Part shown: positions 22,970-31,543 of the stretch, piece by piece
How the letters are laid out: each line of letters starts with the position of its first letter
Numbering within the stretch: position 1 is the stretch's first letter
NCBI GenBank assembly: GCA_051251645.1
Contig: JBPOEY010000003.1
Location: 186,001-250,000, forward strand
From: Litorimonas sp051251645
GTDB taxonomy: Bacteria; Pseudomonadota; Alphaproteobacteria; Caulobacterales; Maricaulaceae
Direction: 5' to 3'
Length of the DNA: 64,000 bases
Translations under genes and position numbers: made by a program
The notes under the pieces: model-generated
What the model was told of the DNA's origin: nothing
Database searches by the model: none
The model's input: only the letters and a program-made list of their open reading frames with translations

Positions 22970-25926
22970 CTTTTGTCGCCTGACGTATCGGGTTTTCCGG
23001 TTTTAAGCGCTGCGAGCGCAGCAAACGGAGAATTTTCCAGCGATTTACGCGGACGCGGCGCTTTACCCGCAGAATAGCCCCGCGAGTCATCTTTGCTTCG
23101 TGGTGGCTTAGGCCCGCGGCCTTTTTGATGACCTTTATATGTGTTGCCGCTTTTATTATCGGATCGCGGCGCGCGCGATTGGCGCGCTGGTAAAGACCAA
23201 TATTCAAGGCTCGGGACATCGCGGGAGACGCCGTCTTCGCCTTGTTCGCGTGGAACATAGATGTTGAGCGGTGGTCGGGCGCGATCCCGTGTACGTTTCG
23301 ACAGCTTCGGTGGTGTTGCCGTGAGGACGGGGTTCGCTTCGGGTTGTCCCGGGACGTCATCCGCTGAAATCGTGGCCTCGGTCGGCGCGTTAGCCGCCGC
23401 AGTCGGTAGTCCACCACCTTTAATCTCTGCAGCGGGAGTCTCTGTGTCAGCCTCCGGTGCTACGTCCGCCGTTGGCGCAGTCGCAGGCTTTTCCAGCGGG
23501 GCGTCCGCGGTCATAGGCTTAAAGCCCAGCGCGGTGAGGACACCGCGGGTTTCTTCGAGCGAGGCCCCTAGAAGAGCCAACATCTCAGACATGATCTGAA
23601 ACGTCGGACGTTTGGGTTTTTCGGCGGCCACAGCGTCAAATTGGCCTTGCGCATCACGGATTTGCGTGGCGAGGCGATTGAGAATGTCAAACCGCACGAT
23701 GCGTGGGCCAACAGCCTTATAGCCCGCTAGCGCGAGGGCGTTCGGCGCGAATTTATCGGATTTAAAGTCACCGTCATTCGGAATGGATGTCACGCCTGCG
23801 AATGGAATGAAGGGTTTACGGTCGCCGCCCGCGCCAAAAGCAAGCAGCAGCGAGAGCAGCCTAGCGGGCTTTGGCTTCATCAACTCTGGCATGAACACAT
23901 TATACTGTCCGAACTGAACTCCGGCGCTGCGTATGTCGCGGCGCTCTTCCGGGCCGAGGTCCCGAACAAGTTTGCCATGTTGGCGACGATCTAATGAGCC
24001 GTGATTCTCTAGCAGAACAAAGGCGAAGCCTTTCGACCCGGCGAGCACTTCGTCGCGATCTTGCAGGTCTTTAAGCTTTTTGAGTGGCGCGAGGTGAGTC
24101 GTGACTTCTGAGCGTAAATATTCGCGCATCCGGTCTTCGGCGAGTTGGCGCAGCGTTGGGTTGCCCAGCTCTCCGCCAATGACGTCGACATCGGGCGTAA
24201 ACACAGAGCCGGACTTGGCGATCCGACCGACCGACATTCCGCCCCAGAGGATTTCGCCTGCGTCAGACAGTGTGAAAATGGCGTGTTGCCCGGAGGACAG
24301 CGAGGTCAGGCGGCGGTCCACTTCGGGAGCCACAGCTTTAAGGGCTGCGGCTTCGAGCGCTTTTGCTTCGAGATCAGACGCATTGGCGTCACGCGTAAAG
24401 GCCAGCCCATCGAGCTGTCCGATATGATGTCCGTCGACGAAAACCGATCCGTCGTCTTTGATGGAGGCGTCCATGAGGGCTCCCGATCCTATTCCTTTGA
24501 GTAGCTTAGATGTCCGACGATCGACAAATCGGGCGATGAGCCCCTCGTGGAGCGCATCCGACAAACGGTCTTCGACCGCCCGTGCTTCGCCCGCCCAATG
24601 ATCGGCGTCAAACATCCAGCTAGATTTAGCCGCGCAATACGTCCAAGTGCGGATATGCGCAAGTCGTGCAGAGAGCGCATCAACATCACCGAACGTATCA
24701 TCCACGCGCGCGATCTTTTTGCCCATGAAATCATCGGACAACCGACCGCCGCCTTTGACGAGGGTGCGGTAAATATCTTGTAGCAGCCGCACATGCGCAT
24801 CAATGGTCAGATTACGGAAATCCGGGACTTGGCAGACATCCCATAACTGGCGCACTTGCGCAGGCACTTTGATGCCATCTGTCAGCTCTGGGATCGCCAT
24901 AAGCCGTTCTAGCGATAATTCATCCGTTGCCCCCTTGATCCGGCGGAGGCGTTTGGTTGGGCGCGGCATATGCAGCGTTTCGATCAGCCCATCTAATGTA
25001 CGAAAATCGAGGTCTGAATTGCGCCATTCGGCATAATTTAGCATTTCGAACTGGTGGCTCGTGATGCGGTCGACCAAAGCGTCGTCCATTTCCGGACAGT
25101 CACCCGTCGTTCCGAACGTGCCATTTTGACGAAATCGTCCGGCGCGGCCCGCAATCTGTGCGGCCTCCATCGGGGTGAGGTAGCGCCGTCTGCGCCCATC
25201 AAATTTCGACAGAGAGGCAAAGGCGACATGGTTGGTGTCGAGGTTAAGCCCCATGCCGACGGCATCGGTCGCAACAAGGAAATCGACGTCGCCGCTTTGG
25301 AAGAGTTCCGCCTGCGCGTTGCGCGTGCGCGGAGACAGCCCGCCCATCACGACGGCGGCGCCGCCGCGAAAGCGTCGCACCGCTTCGGCTAGCGCGTAAA
25401 CTTCTTTGGCGGAGAAGGCGACAATGACGGAGCGTTTTGGCAGGCGGTTCAGCTTGGTTGGTCCGGCATAATCGAGTTCCGAGAACCGTTCGCGGCGATC
25501 GAATTGAATGTCCGGCACAAGGGTGCGCAACACATCGCGCGCGGTTTCAGCGCCGAGAAACAGCGTTTCCTCATACCCGCGCATATTCATCACACGATCG
25601 GTGAAAATATGGCCGCGTTCATGATTGGCCATCAATTGCACTTCGTCGATGGCGACAAAGGCGAACTTTTTGGTGATCGGCATCGCCTCAACCGTGCAGA
25701 CATAATAACGCGCACGGGGTGGGATAATTTTTTGTTCGCCTGTGACCAGCGCGACTTGGGCTGCGCCGACACGGTCGACGATTTTGTCATAGACTTCACG
25801 CGCCAAAAGTCGCAGCGGCAGGCCGATCACGCCAGAGCTTCGCCCCAGCATCCGCTCCACCGCATAATGGGTTTTGCCGGTATTAGTCGGGCCTAAAATA
25901 CCCTTGAGAATCGGCTGAAAGGCCAT
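22966..25926 (-). CDS. Suv3-like DExH RNA helicase with long basic tail
   Basis: A helicase of 986 residues. The Walker A is ILGPTNTGKTHYAVERML, followed by GLPLRLLAREVYDK, VALVTGEQKI, the Walker B variant FVAIDEVQLM, and motif VI in MEAAQIAGRAGRF. These match the mitochondrial Suv3-like family found in alphaproteobacteria, thought to act in RNA turnover. The last ~250 residues are low-complexity, rich in Ala, Pro, Arg and Lys. I chose ATG 25926; a GTG at 25986 would add 20 residues. It starts a run continuing through the S4 protein and fdxA. Confidence 0.9.
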   Translation of the reverse strand: MAFQPILKGILGPTNTGKTHYAVERMLGRSSGVIGLPLRLLAREVYDKIVDRVGAAQVALVTGEQKIIPPRARYYVCTVEAMPITKKFAFVAIDEVQLMANHERGHIFTDRVMNMRGYEETLFLGAETARDVLRTLVPDIQFDRRERFSELDYAGPTKLNRLPKRSVIVAFSAKEVYALAEAVRRFRGGAAVVMGGLSPRTRNAQAELFQSGDVDFLVATDAVGMGLNLDTNHVAFASLSKFDGRRRRYLTPMEAAQIAGRAGRFRQNGTFGTTGDCPEMDDALVDRITSHQFEMLNYAEWRNSDLDFRTLDGLIETLHMPRPTKRLRRIKGATDELSLERLMAIPELTDGIKVPAQVRQLWDVCQVPDFRNLTIDAHVRLLQDIYRTLVKGGGRLSDDFMGKKIARVDDTFGDVDALSARLAHIRTWTYCAAKSSWMFDADHWAGEARAVEDRLSDALHEGLIARFVDRRTSKLLKGIGSGALMDASIKDDGSVFVDGHHIGQLDGLAFTRDANASDLEAKALEAAALKAVAPEVDRRLTSLSSGQHAIFTLSDAGEILWGGMSVGRIAKSGSVFTPDVDVIGGELGNPTLRQLAEDRMREYLRSEVTTHLAPLKKLKDLQDRDEVLAGSKGFAFVLLENHGSLDRRQHGKLVRDLGPEERRDIRSAGVQFGQYNVFMPELMKPKPARLLSLLLAFGAGGDRKPFIPFAGVTSIPNDGDFKSDKFAPNALALAGYKAVGPRIVRFDILNRLATQIRDAQGQFDAVAAEKPKRPTFQIMSEMLALLGASLEETRGVLTALGFKPMTADAPLEKPATAPTADVAPEADTETPAAEIKGGGLPTAAANAPTEATISADDVPGQPEANPVLTATPPKLSKRTRDRARPPLNIYVPREQGEDGVSRDVPSLEYWSLPARQSRAPRSDNKSGNTYKGHQKGRGPKPPRSKDDSRGYSAGKAPRPRKSLENSPFAALAALKTGKPDTSGDKS

Positions 25927-26008
25927 GAGGCTCACATTGGGGGCAGGGGCGGCGATGGCAAGGCGGCGAATGCACGCTTTACTCACGATCTCAGTGTAGG
26001 GCGGGGGC

Positions 26009-26842
26009 ATGCGCGCTTTCTTGATCGTTGTTTTTGTGTTGATTTGTTTCGCCCTCGCGGCGGCATGGTTTCTATTATTGCGCGGCTTCCACATTGACGA
26101 AAACGTCGTCTTCATGCCCGTTCAGCGGCCTGACCGCGTTGCGCTTTCAATCCGGGGCGAAGGCGACCTGATCAATATCACCCATGAGCGGGCCGTCTTG
26201 GGGGGTGAGACGATTGCGCTGACGACGGTGGGCTTGAATGAGGGACCGTTGATCGTCTCGTGTTTTGGCAATGCGTCTGATCGGTATGAACATGGCGTCG
26301 ATTATGTCGCCAAAATCGCGCCCTATGGGCAAGTCTTGCTGTGGGATTATCCGGGCTATGGCGACAGTAGTGGCACCGCAACGGTTGAGGCTGTCGAACG
26401 GGTAGCGACGGCGCTTGTTCCGCTCATCAAAGCGCGGGCTGCGGGGCGACCGATCCTCTATTGGGGACATTCTTTGGGAGGATTTGTCTGTTCAAATTTG
26501 GCCGCTAAAACAGATCAAGTTGCCGGCCTCATTCTGGAGACAACAGCGCCGAGCATTCAATCTGTGGCCGCGGCGTGGACGCCGGGGTCCATTCCCTTGC
26601 GCGTGACGTTTGACGAAGACTTGCTGCGCTACGACATTCCTGCTGTGCTTGCGGATATAGACACGGCGATCCTTATAATCGGGGCGGGCCGGGACCGCGT
26701 TCTGCCTGTGGCCCTTTCGCGCGAATTGGCCGACGCCCTGCCCAATGCCGCCTATCTGGAAATACCCATGGCGACCCATTTTTCGGCCGGTTTTGACCCT
26801 CATACGAAAGACGCTGTGCGGGATTTACTAAACCGTCTCTAG
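26009..26842 (+). CDS. membrane-anchored alpha/beta hydrolase
   Basis: A 277-residue hydrolase with an N-terminal membrane helix (residues 3-24) and the rest probably periplasmic. It resembles the ABHD13/Bem46 type: FMPVQRPD, VLLWDYPGYGDSSGTATVE, nucleophile elbow YWGHSLGGFVCSN, acidic residue in GAGRDRVLP, and a histidine near IPMATHFSAG. Substrate unknown. It is transcribed divergently from the helicase. Confidence 0.86.
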   Translation: MRAFLIVVFVLICFALAAAWFLLLRGFHIDENVVFMPVQRPDRVALSIRGEGDLINITHERAVLGGETIALTTVGLNEGPLIVSCFGNASDRYEHGVDYVAKIAPYGQVLLWDYPGYGDSSGTATVEAVERVATALVPLIKARAAGRPILYWGHSLGGFVCSNLAAKTDQVAGLILETTAPSIQSVAAAWTPGSIPLRVTFDEDLLRYDIPAVLADIDTAILIIGAGRDRVLPVALSRELADALPNAAYLEIPMATHFSAGFDPHTKDAVRDLLNRL

Positions 26843-26854
26843 AGCGCGCTCGCT

Positions 26855-27778
26855 CTAGTTTTCTGCTGTGATCACCTCACCCTCGGGCGTGACGAAAATC
26901 ATCCCCGTCATTTTGATAATCGCTTTAAAACTGCTGATCCGATAGGCGAAGCGCACGGGCACATGCATGTCCACTTCCGGATAATATTTGAAGTAAATAT
27001 CAACGGGGGTGCCCGCTTCTTCAACGTCAGGCAGGTCTTCCGCGTCGAACCCTGACACAGGCTCATAATAGGCGTAACAGTGAATGGCTTTGTCTTTGTC
27101 ATCGAGGAATTTCACACTCGCTGTGCCGACTGGGGCCAACCGTAAATTATAATGCTGTTTGGAATCAAAGATCGGCACACTGCCTTGGCAGAGAGAGGCG
27201 GCGTCTTGGCGTCCCTTTCGCATCATCTCCATGAGAGCGGTGACCGTGTCATAGGCGGCGAATCGCTCTTCGGGTGAGGCGGGCGGAACCCCTTGGCTGC
27301 CGAGCCGGGGTATAATGTTTACATCAACGCTCCGCGCGGCATTGTCGTAATTCATCTCGACCCGGCGGTTTTTCTTGTCAGTGTTTTGTTGAACGTGAAA
27401 ATCAGGACGAAGCGATCCGTTTGCGCCAATCGTGCCGCGCGTCACAGCCCAAATGTCCAGTTTCTGGAGCAAGGCCGCCAGTCCCGACGTTTTCATATCC
27501 GTATAGGCCGCGTATTCAGTGTCTGTCTCATATCCAAGATAGGTCGCTTTGATCAGGCGGATCCCGAACACATATCCTTTCAGCGTAAACGCGAATTGGG
27601 TAGATCCTTCCGGCGCTGCGGGAACGATATAGGGGGCGTCACCAAAGGTTTGCTCATTAAGGACGGGCATATGCCGACCTTCCGCGATCAAATTAACAGC
27701 TGCCGAGGTTGGCGCGCTTTGCGCAAGAGCGGGTAAGGCCGCAATCACGACAGCGGAGGTGAGGAGTAAGTTCTTCAT
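26855..27778 (-). CDS. DUF3108 family exported protein
   Basis: A 307-residue protein with a signal peptide (ends ALAQS, about residue 20). The body resembles the DUF3108 family of periplasmic beta-rich proteins: TLKGYVFGIRLIKATYLGYE near the start, AYDTVTALMEMM in the middle, and a C-terminal RFAYRISSFKAIIKMTG strand segment. An ATG two codons upstream gives MTMKN; I prefer the second ATG. It converges with the hydrolase gene 12 bases away. Function is unknown. Confidence 0.82.
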   Translation of the reverse strand: MKNLLLTSAVVIAALPALAQSAPTSAAVNLIAEGRHMPVLNEQTFGDAPYIVPAAPEGSTQFAFTLKGYVFGIRLIKATYLGYETDTEYAAYTDMKTSGLAALLQKLDIWAVTRGTIGANGSLRPDFHVQQNTDKKNRRVEMNYDNAARSVDVNIIPRLGSQGVPPASPEERFAAYDTVTALMEMMRKGRQDAASLCQGSVPIFDSKQHYNLRLAPVGTASVKFLDDKDKAIHCYAYYEPVSGFDAEDLPDVEEAGTPVDIYFKYYPEVDMHVPVRFAYRISSFKAIIKMTGMIFVTPEGEVITAEN

Positions 27779-27784
27779 GGTCAC

Positions 27785-28043
27785 TCTTTAGGGGGTCACA
27801 ACTGTCTCGCCTATGAACAAGGCGCTCATCTGAATTAAGCTTTAGTCAGGTCTCAGGGCGCCTGATAAGGATGTAATCAACACCCCAAACACTGTTTCGG
27901 AGGCGTGAGTCTCAATGTTGATGCAGGCCCTATAAATGTTCAGCAGGGTTGACCCCGGACGACTCTGCCCCTAATTGGCGCGCCTGATAGCTCACATCTG
28001 TGGGCCTTTTTTCTGTTTTACGTTTTAAAGACAAGGCAAGCAC
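27785..28043. other. intergenic region upstream of rpmB
   Basis: 259 bases between the divergent DUF3108 and rpmB starts, presumably holding both promoters. A short hairpin CACA-TC-TGTG followed by GGCC and six T residues ends near 28012, which could be a weak attenuator in the rpmB leader. Otherwise I see no gene or clear binding site. Confidence 0.35.
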
Positions 28044-28352
28044 ATGTCCCGCACTTGCGATCTCCTGGGCACGGGCCCGATGAGTGGCCACAATGTGTCC
28101 CACTCCAATATTAAATCAAAGCGCCGGTTCCAAGTGAACCTGTGTAACGTAACCATGCGCTCTGATGCGCTCGGCCAAGACTATCGTATGCGTATCGCCG
28201 CCAAAACGCTGCGCACAGTCGATTTCAAAGGCGGCCTCGACGGCTTCCTCATCGGTACGAAAAACAAAAAGCTGACGCAAAAAGCCTTGACCATGAAAAA
28301 AGCGGTCGCAGCGAGCCTCGAAGCCACAGGCGAAAGCGAAGTCGCTGCATAA
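28044..28352 (+). CDS. rpmB: 50S ribosomal protein L28
   Basis: A 102-residue L28 protein. It begins MSRTCDLLGTGPMSGHNVSHSN, followed by TKRRF-like KSKRRFQVNLCNV, all typical, and ends in an alphaproteobacterial-style helical tail. The single gene is followed by a strong terminator, so it is monocistronic. L28 is often controlled separately from other ribosomal proteins. Confidence 0.97.
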   Translation: MSRTCDLLGTGPMSGHNVSHSNIKSKRRFQVNLCNVTMRSDALGQDYRMRIAAKTLRTVDFKGGLDGFLIGTKNKKLTQKALTMKKAVAASLEATGESEVAA

Positions 28353-28375
28353 GCGCCCCACCATTTAGATTTGAA

Positions 28376-28404
28376 AAAGCCCGCCCTTATGGCGGGTTTT
28401 TTTT
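28376..28404 (+). terminator. rho-independent terminator after rpmB
   Basis: CCCGCC at 28380-28385 pairs with GGCGGG at 28391-28396 around a CTTAT loop and is followed by eight T residues. Ends the rpmB transcript. Confidence 0.92.
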
Positions 28405-28445
28405 GCTGACGTAGAGTATGGTCCCCAAATCCTCACACGCAGACA

Positions 28446-28991
28446 TTAGCCCGAACGCGAGTAAGCGTCTTTCATCCAGCCCTTCACTTCGTCGTCAAAG
28501 TCCATTTCAGATTCCAGACGCACACGGTGTGAACACATCGCATTATAAGCTTCGAGACGCCCGCTGGGAGCGTCACCTTTTAGAGCCAATCCAAGGTCGA
28601 TGCGAGTTCTGGTGGCGGGTAGGATGAGTGCAAACTGTTTTTTTCGTCGCAGACTGTGGGATGTTTTCTTGGGGGCCAGTTCAACATCTTGGCCAAGAGA
28701 TTGTGCATATGTGATGATCACGTCATGCAGAGGTTTAAGAGCTGACTTGGCGTTAGAATATTGGGCGGCAATGAGGTCCACTTCCTCATCGATCTCGCGG
28801 GCTTTCGTGGAAATTAAATTAGCAAACCCATGGGTAACGCCATGCTCGCTTTTTAGGAACTTAACGATTGCACCATGTTTTTCATGCCCGCTCTTGGCTA
28901 TGAGCACTCTCCATGTGTCGAGTGTCTGACCAGTCTTCTCAGGAATATTGGCAAGCATTGTTGCAAGTTGATCTTCCGGTGATGTCGCCAT
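28446..28991 (-). CDS. DUF4287 / DUF5655 protein
   Basis: A 181-residue protein in two halves. The N-terminal ~75 residues match the DUF4287 style (MLANIPEKTGQTLDTWRVLI, then KHGAIVKFLKSEHGVTHGFANLI). The C-terminal half resembles DUF5655, a domain often linked to transport- or stress-related single genes (SLGQDVELAPKKTSHSLRRKKQFALI). No biochemical role is known. It sits in a run of short accessory genes between rpmB and parE, and lies 18 bases downstream of the SRPBCC gene on the same strand. Confidence 0.8.
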   Translation of the reverse strand: MATSPEDQLATMLANIPEKTGQTLDTWRVLIAKSGHEKHGAIVKFLKSEHGVTHGFANLISTKAREIDEEVDLIAAQYSNAKSALKPLHDVIITYAQSLGQDVELAPKKTSHSLRRKKQFALILPATRTRIDLGLALKGDAPSGRLEAYNAMCSHRVRLESEMDFDDEVKGWMKDAYSRSG

Positions 28992-29009
28992 TATAGTCTC
29001 CCAACCAAG

Positions 29010-29540
29010 TTACAGGTTTTCGATTTTATCAAAGGGCCAATTCTCTGTCTTGCAGGCCTTTGGCGACAAGGGTTCGAACAAGCCCATCATCGACAGCATC
29101 ATCCGACCGCTCAAGGATGGTTTTCCAGTCTCCACAACAGATTTAAACGTCCCAACGATAAACTTACCGCCTTGGGCCATACTTTTCTCGGTTTTAGTGC
29201 CGACGGGAACATTCGTCGTGACCAGCGAAAATTCAACACCGTCCGCAAGTTGTTTCAGCTCATAGGTTACCGTGCAGGGCGGGTCATCATAGCCCGTGAA
29301 TTTGAACGTATGTGAATAACGATGCGGCGGGCTGAATTCGAGCACTTTGCCAACAACGGTGCGGTACTTACCGTTGATTGTTTGCATGGCAATAGGAGAC
29401 CCGATCATAAGCTCACCTGTTGTTTTGCAGACGGATCCAAAGAAGAAGGGTAAGACTTCGTCGATTTTTACAAGCTCTGCCCATACCGTTTCAATCGGGG
29501 CATTGATGATAACTTTGTAAATCGCTTTTTCGTCGCTCAT
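29010..29540 (-). CDS. SRPBCC (START-like) domain protein
   Basis: A 176-residue protein of the AHSA1-like START superfamily: IYKVIINAPIETVWAELVKIDEVLPFFFG at the start, whose pattern is the ligand-cavity strand and helix, and GYDDPPCTVTYEL further on. Such proteins bind small hydrophobic ligands. It overlaps the ArsR-type gene by ATGA, a very common two-gene module in which the regulator controls the pair. Confidence 0.88.
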   Translation of the reverse strand: MSDEKAIYKVIINAPIETVWAELVKIDEVLPFFFGSVCKTTGELMIGSPIAMQTINGKYRTVVGKVLEFSPPHRYSHTFKFTGYDDPPCTVTYELKQLADGVEFSLVTTNVPVGTKTEKSMAQGGKFIVGTFKSVVETGKPSLSGRMMLSMMGLFEPLSPKACKTENWPFDKIENL

Positions 29541-29884
29541 GTCTGCACCCTTTTCTTGGCGGCGAGCTCAGCCGCATATTTTATAGAGGTGAGCTTGCTC
29601 GCCCAGTGCTCGCTATAGGTGTCGCTCCATCGATCATAGATCATCTGTATGGGGATGATATTCAGGTAGAGTCGGCGTGAACGCCCATCTTTCTCACTGA
29701 TCACAAGCCCTGCGTCCTCTAACACAGCGAGGTGATTCATCACCGCGATGCGGCTTACATCGAAATGTGAAGCAAGCTTGCCAACGGCTTGGCCCGGTTC
29801 ACCACGTAGGAAATCGAGAATTTTCCGGCGGGTTTCATGCGCCAAAGCGTGGAAGGTTTTGTCCATACTTTCATTAGTAATCAT
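29537..29884 (-). CDS. ArsR-family winged-helix regulator
   Basis: A 115-residue regulator. FHALAHETRRKILDFLRG, then VGKLASHFDVSRIAVMNHLA and LEDAGLVISEKDGRSRRLYLN make a standard ArsR/SmtB winged helix. No cysteine metal site is visible, so this is the non-metal type usually paired with SRPBCC proteins. A second upstream start is possible at the internal methionine (residue 7). Confidence 0.9.
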   Translation of the reverse strand: MITNESMDKTFHALAHETRRKILDFLRGEPGQAVGKLASHFDVSRIAVMNHLAVLEDAGLVISEKDGRSRRLYLNIIPIQMIYDRWSDTYSEHWASKLTSIKYAAELAAKKRVQT

Positions 29885-29929
29885 GTAATTACATTATTAC
29901 TATAAAGATTAACTGTCAAGATGATTGAA

Positions 29930-29957
29930 AAGCCCGCCTTTACGGTGGGTTTTTTTA
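29930..29957. terminator. probable bidirectional terminator
   Basis: CCCGCC pairs with GGTGGG around a TTTAC loop. On the plus strand it is followed by seven T residues and on the minus strand by four. The neighbouring genes run on the minus strand, so it probably ends the VOC gene transcript. Confidence 0.6.
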
Positions 29958-30001
29958 GCGCTCTCCGCCCCTTATAATCTCGTACTATTTTCCGCCCTGC
30001 T

Positions 30002-30394
30002 TCATTGCGGCTTTTCCAAATGTGTCTCTGGGTCTTCATAGGCTTTGACCTCGACAAGATATCCATCCGGGTCTTCAAACATCATTTTGGCAACACCCGT
30101 TGTTTGATTGTAATTGGGCGCGAGTCTGAACGAAACATTTTTTGTATCGAGGGCGCTCGCAAAGGCTTTCCATTCCGTCAAAGGCAGGGTCGCGCCAAAG
30201 TGTTGACCGTGCCGAAACGGGAGAGGGATAACGGCAGCAGGACGATGATACAGCGTGATTTGAGCGCCGAATAACCAGACGTCTAGCCAACCATCGCGGA
30301 CACGACCAACCTGCGCTTCGCAAATATCTTCGTAGAATTTCCGACTTGCGATTAGGTCGCTGACTGAAAAGGAAAGGTGAAATATTTTAGTCAT
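30002..30394 (-). CDS. VOC (glyoxalase/bleomycin resistance) family protein
   Basis: A 130-residue single VOC protein. It starts FHLSFSVSDLIASRKFYED with the first metal-ligand histidine, and ends MMFEDPDGYLVEVKAYED, where a glutamate is the usual second ligand. Relatives include dioxygenases, glyoxalases and drug-binding proteins, so the substrate cannot be told. It stands alone, with a hairpin terminator on its downstream side. Confidence 0.88.
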   Translation of the reverse strand: MTKIFHLSFSVSDLIASRKFYEDICEAQVGRVRDGWLDVWLFGAQITLYHRPAAVIPLPFRHGQHFGATLPLTEWKAFASALDTKNVSFRLAPNYNQTTGVAKMMFEDPDGYLVEVKAYEDPETHLEKPQ

Positions 30395-30575
30395 TAAAGA
30401 CCTTTGCTAATGGCAACGACCTGCGAGCCCCGCGAACGGGTGGACGCTGGAGAATCACAGAGTAAGGGCTCCAAATTGCCCGAAAACGGGGTTTGAAACC
30501 ACTTGTATCATACAGGTTTTGGCCTATTTCATCTTGAAAGCGTGAGGATCAAGCCCATAAAACCCGGAGTGTTTT

Positions 30576-30881
30576 TTGCCAATCACGATAACTGACGTTA
30601 AAAATTTCAAGGCAATGAAGGCTTGGGGCGCAAAAGATATTGCTGAAATTGAGGGTGCGACTGTTCGCCTTCATTGGACTGATGAACCCTATATTTGGCA
30701 TGTTAATGATGGACCGGAAGTCTTTGTCGTGCTCGACGGTAAGGTCGACATGCATTATAAAGTTGATGGCCAAATAAAAGTTGTGAAGCTTTTACCGTCC
30801 GACATTTTTTATGCTCAGGAAGGCGATGAACATGTTGCCCATCCTTTAGGTGAGGCGCGTATTCTCGTTATTGAACGATAA
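30576..30881 (+). CDS. small cupin-domain protein
   Basis: A 101-residue cupin: ATVRLHWTDEPYIWHVNDGPEVFVVLDGKVDMHYKV holds the first cupin motif and DIFYAQEGDEHVAHPLGEARILV the second. Only some of the usual metal histidines are present. The start is TTG at 30576 with GGAG at 30565-30568. The protein is short and probably dimeric; its role is unknown. Confidence 0.8.
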   Translation: MPITITDVKNFKAMKAWGAKDIAEIEGATVRLHWTDEPYIWHVNDGPEVFVVLDGKVDMHYKVDGQIKVVKLLPSDIFYAQEGDEHVAHPLGEARILVIER

Positions 30882-31024
30882 GGCTCAGTCTAAAATATAA
30901 GTCTAACGTTCGCGTCTGCCGTCAAATCGGCCAACACCGCGTAAAGGCCACGGAAATCAGCCAGCAATGTGGTTATTGATAATTCACCCCCTTGTATTCC
31001 ACGCGTAAACCCCACCCTCACCAC

Positions 31025-31519
31025 AATTCTTATAACCCGATCCCCGCCACCCGAAACCCGTGCATCTTTTATCCTGTCCGTCACGGACATGAGGGAGTGT
31101 ACGACCTTCGGTGTGACGGGCGGGAGTGAGGGCCGGAGGGTCTGAGCGGGATCACCCGCGGTGAGGACCCTTCGCCGGGCGCTCACAGACCTTTTGGCGG
31201 CGACCGACGCGCGGCGTACCGCACGGAGGCCGCCGTCTGATCCTCGTCAGCGCTGACCGTGGGTCTGTCCGGACTGCGCGCGCCATTGATTCAGGGCTCC
31301 CGTGTGGATCGCGGGGCGTTGATTAGGCCGTGGTTTCGGACGGATGAGAGGTCGGAACTGACGGCGGGTGGGAGCCAAACTTTCCGCGCGGGCTTTCGCC
31401 CGGTGTAAACAGGCTATTCTTTTGTTCTCGCCTTCACGGGGCGGGAGCCCGCGCCTCGTGTCATTCACGATCCCGCGACTGTGCCGACCCCGCGATGGGC
31501 GGTGGGACAGACGGGCTGG
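31025..31519 (+). repeat. ~500-base intergenic element, copy 2 (related to 6538-7050)
   Basis: Noncoding, GC-rich stretch between the cupin gene and parE, in the same orientation as copy 1. It contains a hairpin TGTCCGT-CA-CGGACA near 31075-31089. The stem GCGCGGGC at 31386-31393 with GCCCGCGC at 31446-31453 corresponds to the 12-base-pair stem of copy 1, with an A-T pair replaced by G-C. Blocks TGTAAA, GGGAGC, CCGCGC, TCGTGTCA, TTCACGA and the GATG-GCGGT-GGAC tail are shared. Its end is only 25 bases from the parE stop. Confidence 0.6.
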
Positions 31520-31543
31520 CCTTAAGTCAGGAGAAAATCGCGC

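Noticed and set aside
26147..26803. minus-strand frames across the alpha/beta hydrolase at 26009
   Set aside because: Antisense shadows; the plus-strand gene has a full catalytic set.
31247..31468. 73-codon minus-strand frame in element copy 2
   Set aside because: Basic, compositionally biased product; the frame is not kept in copy 1.
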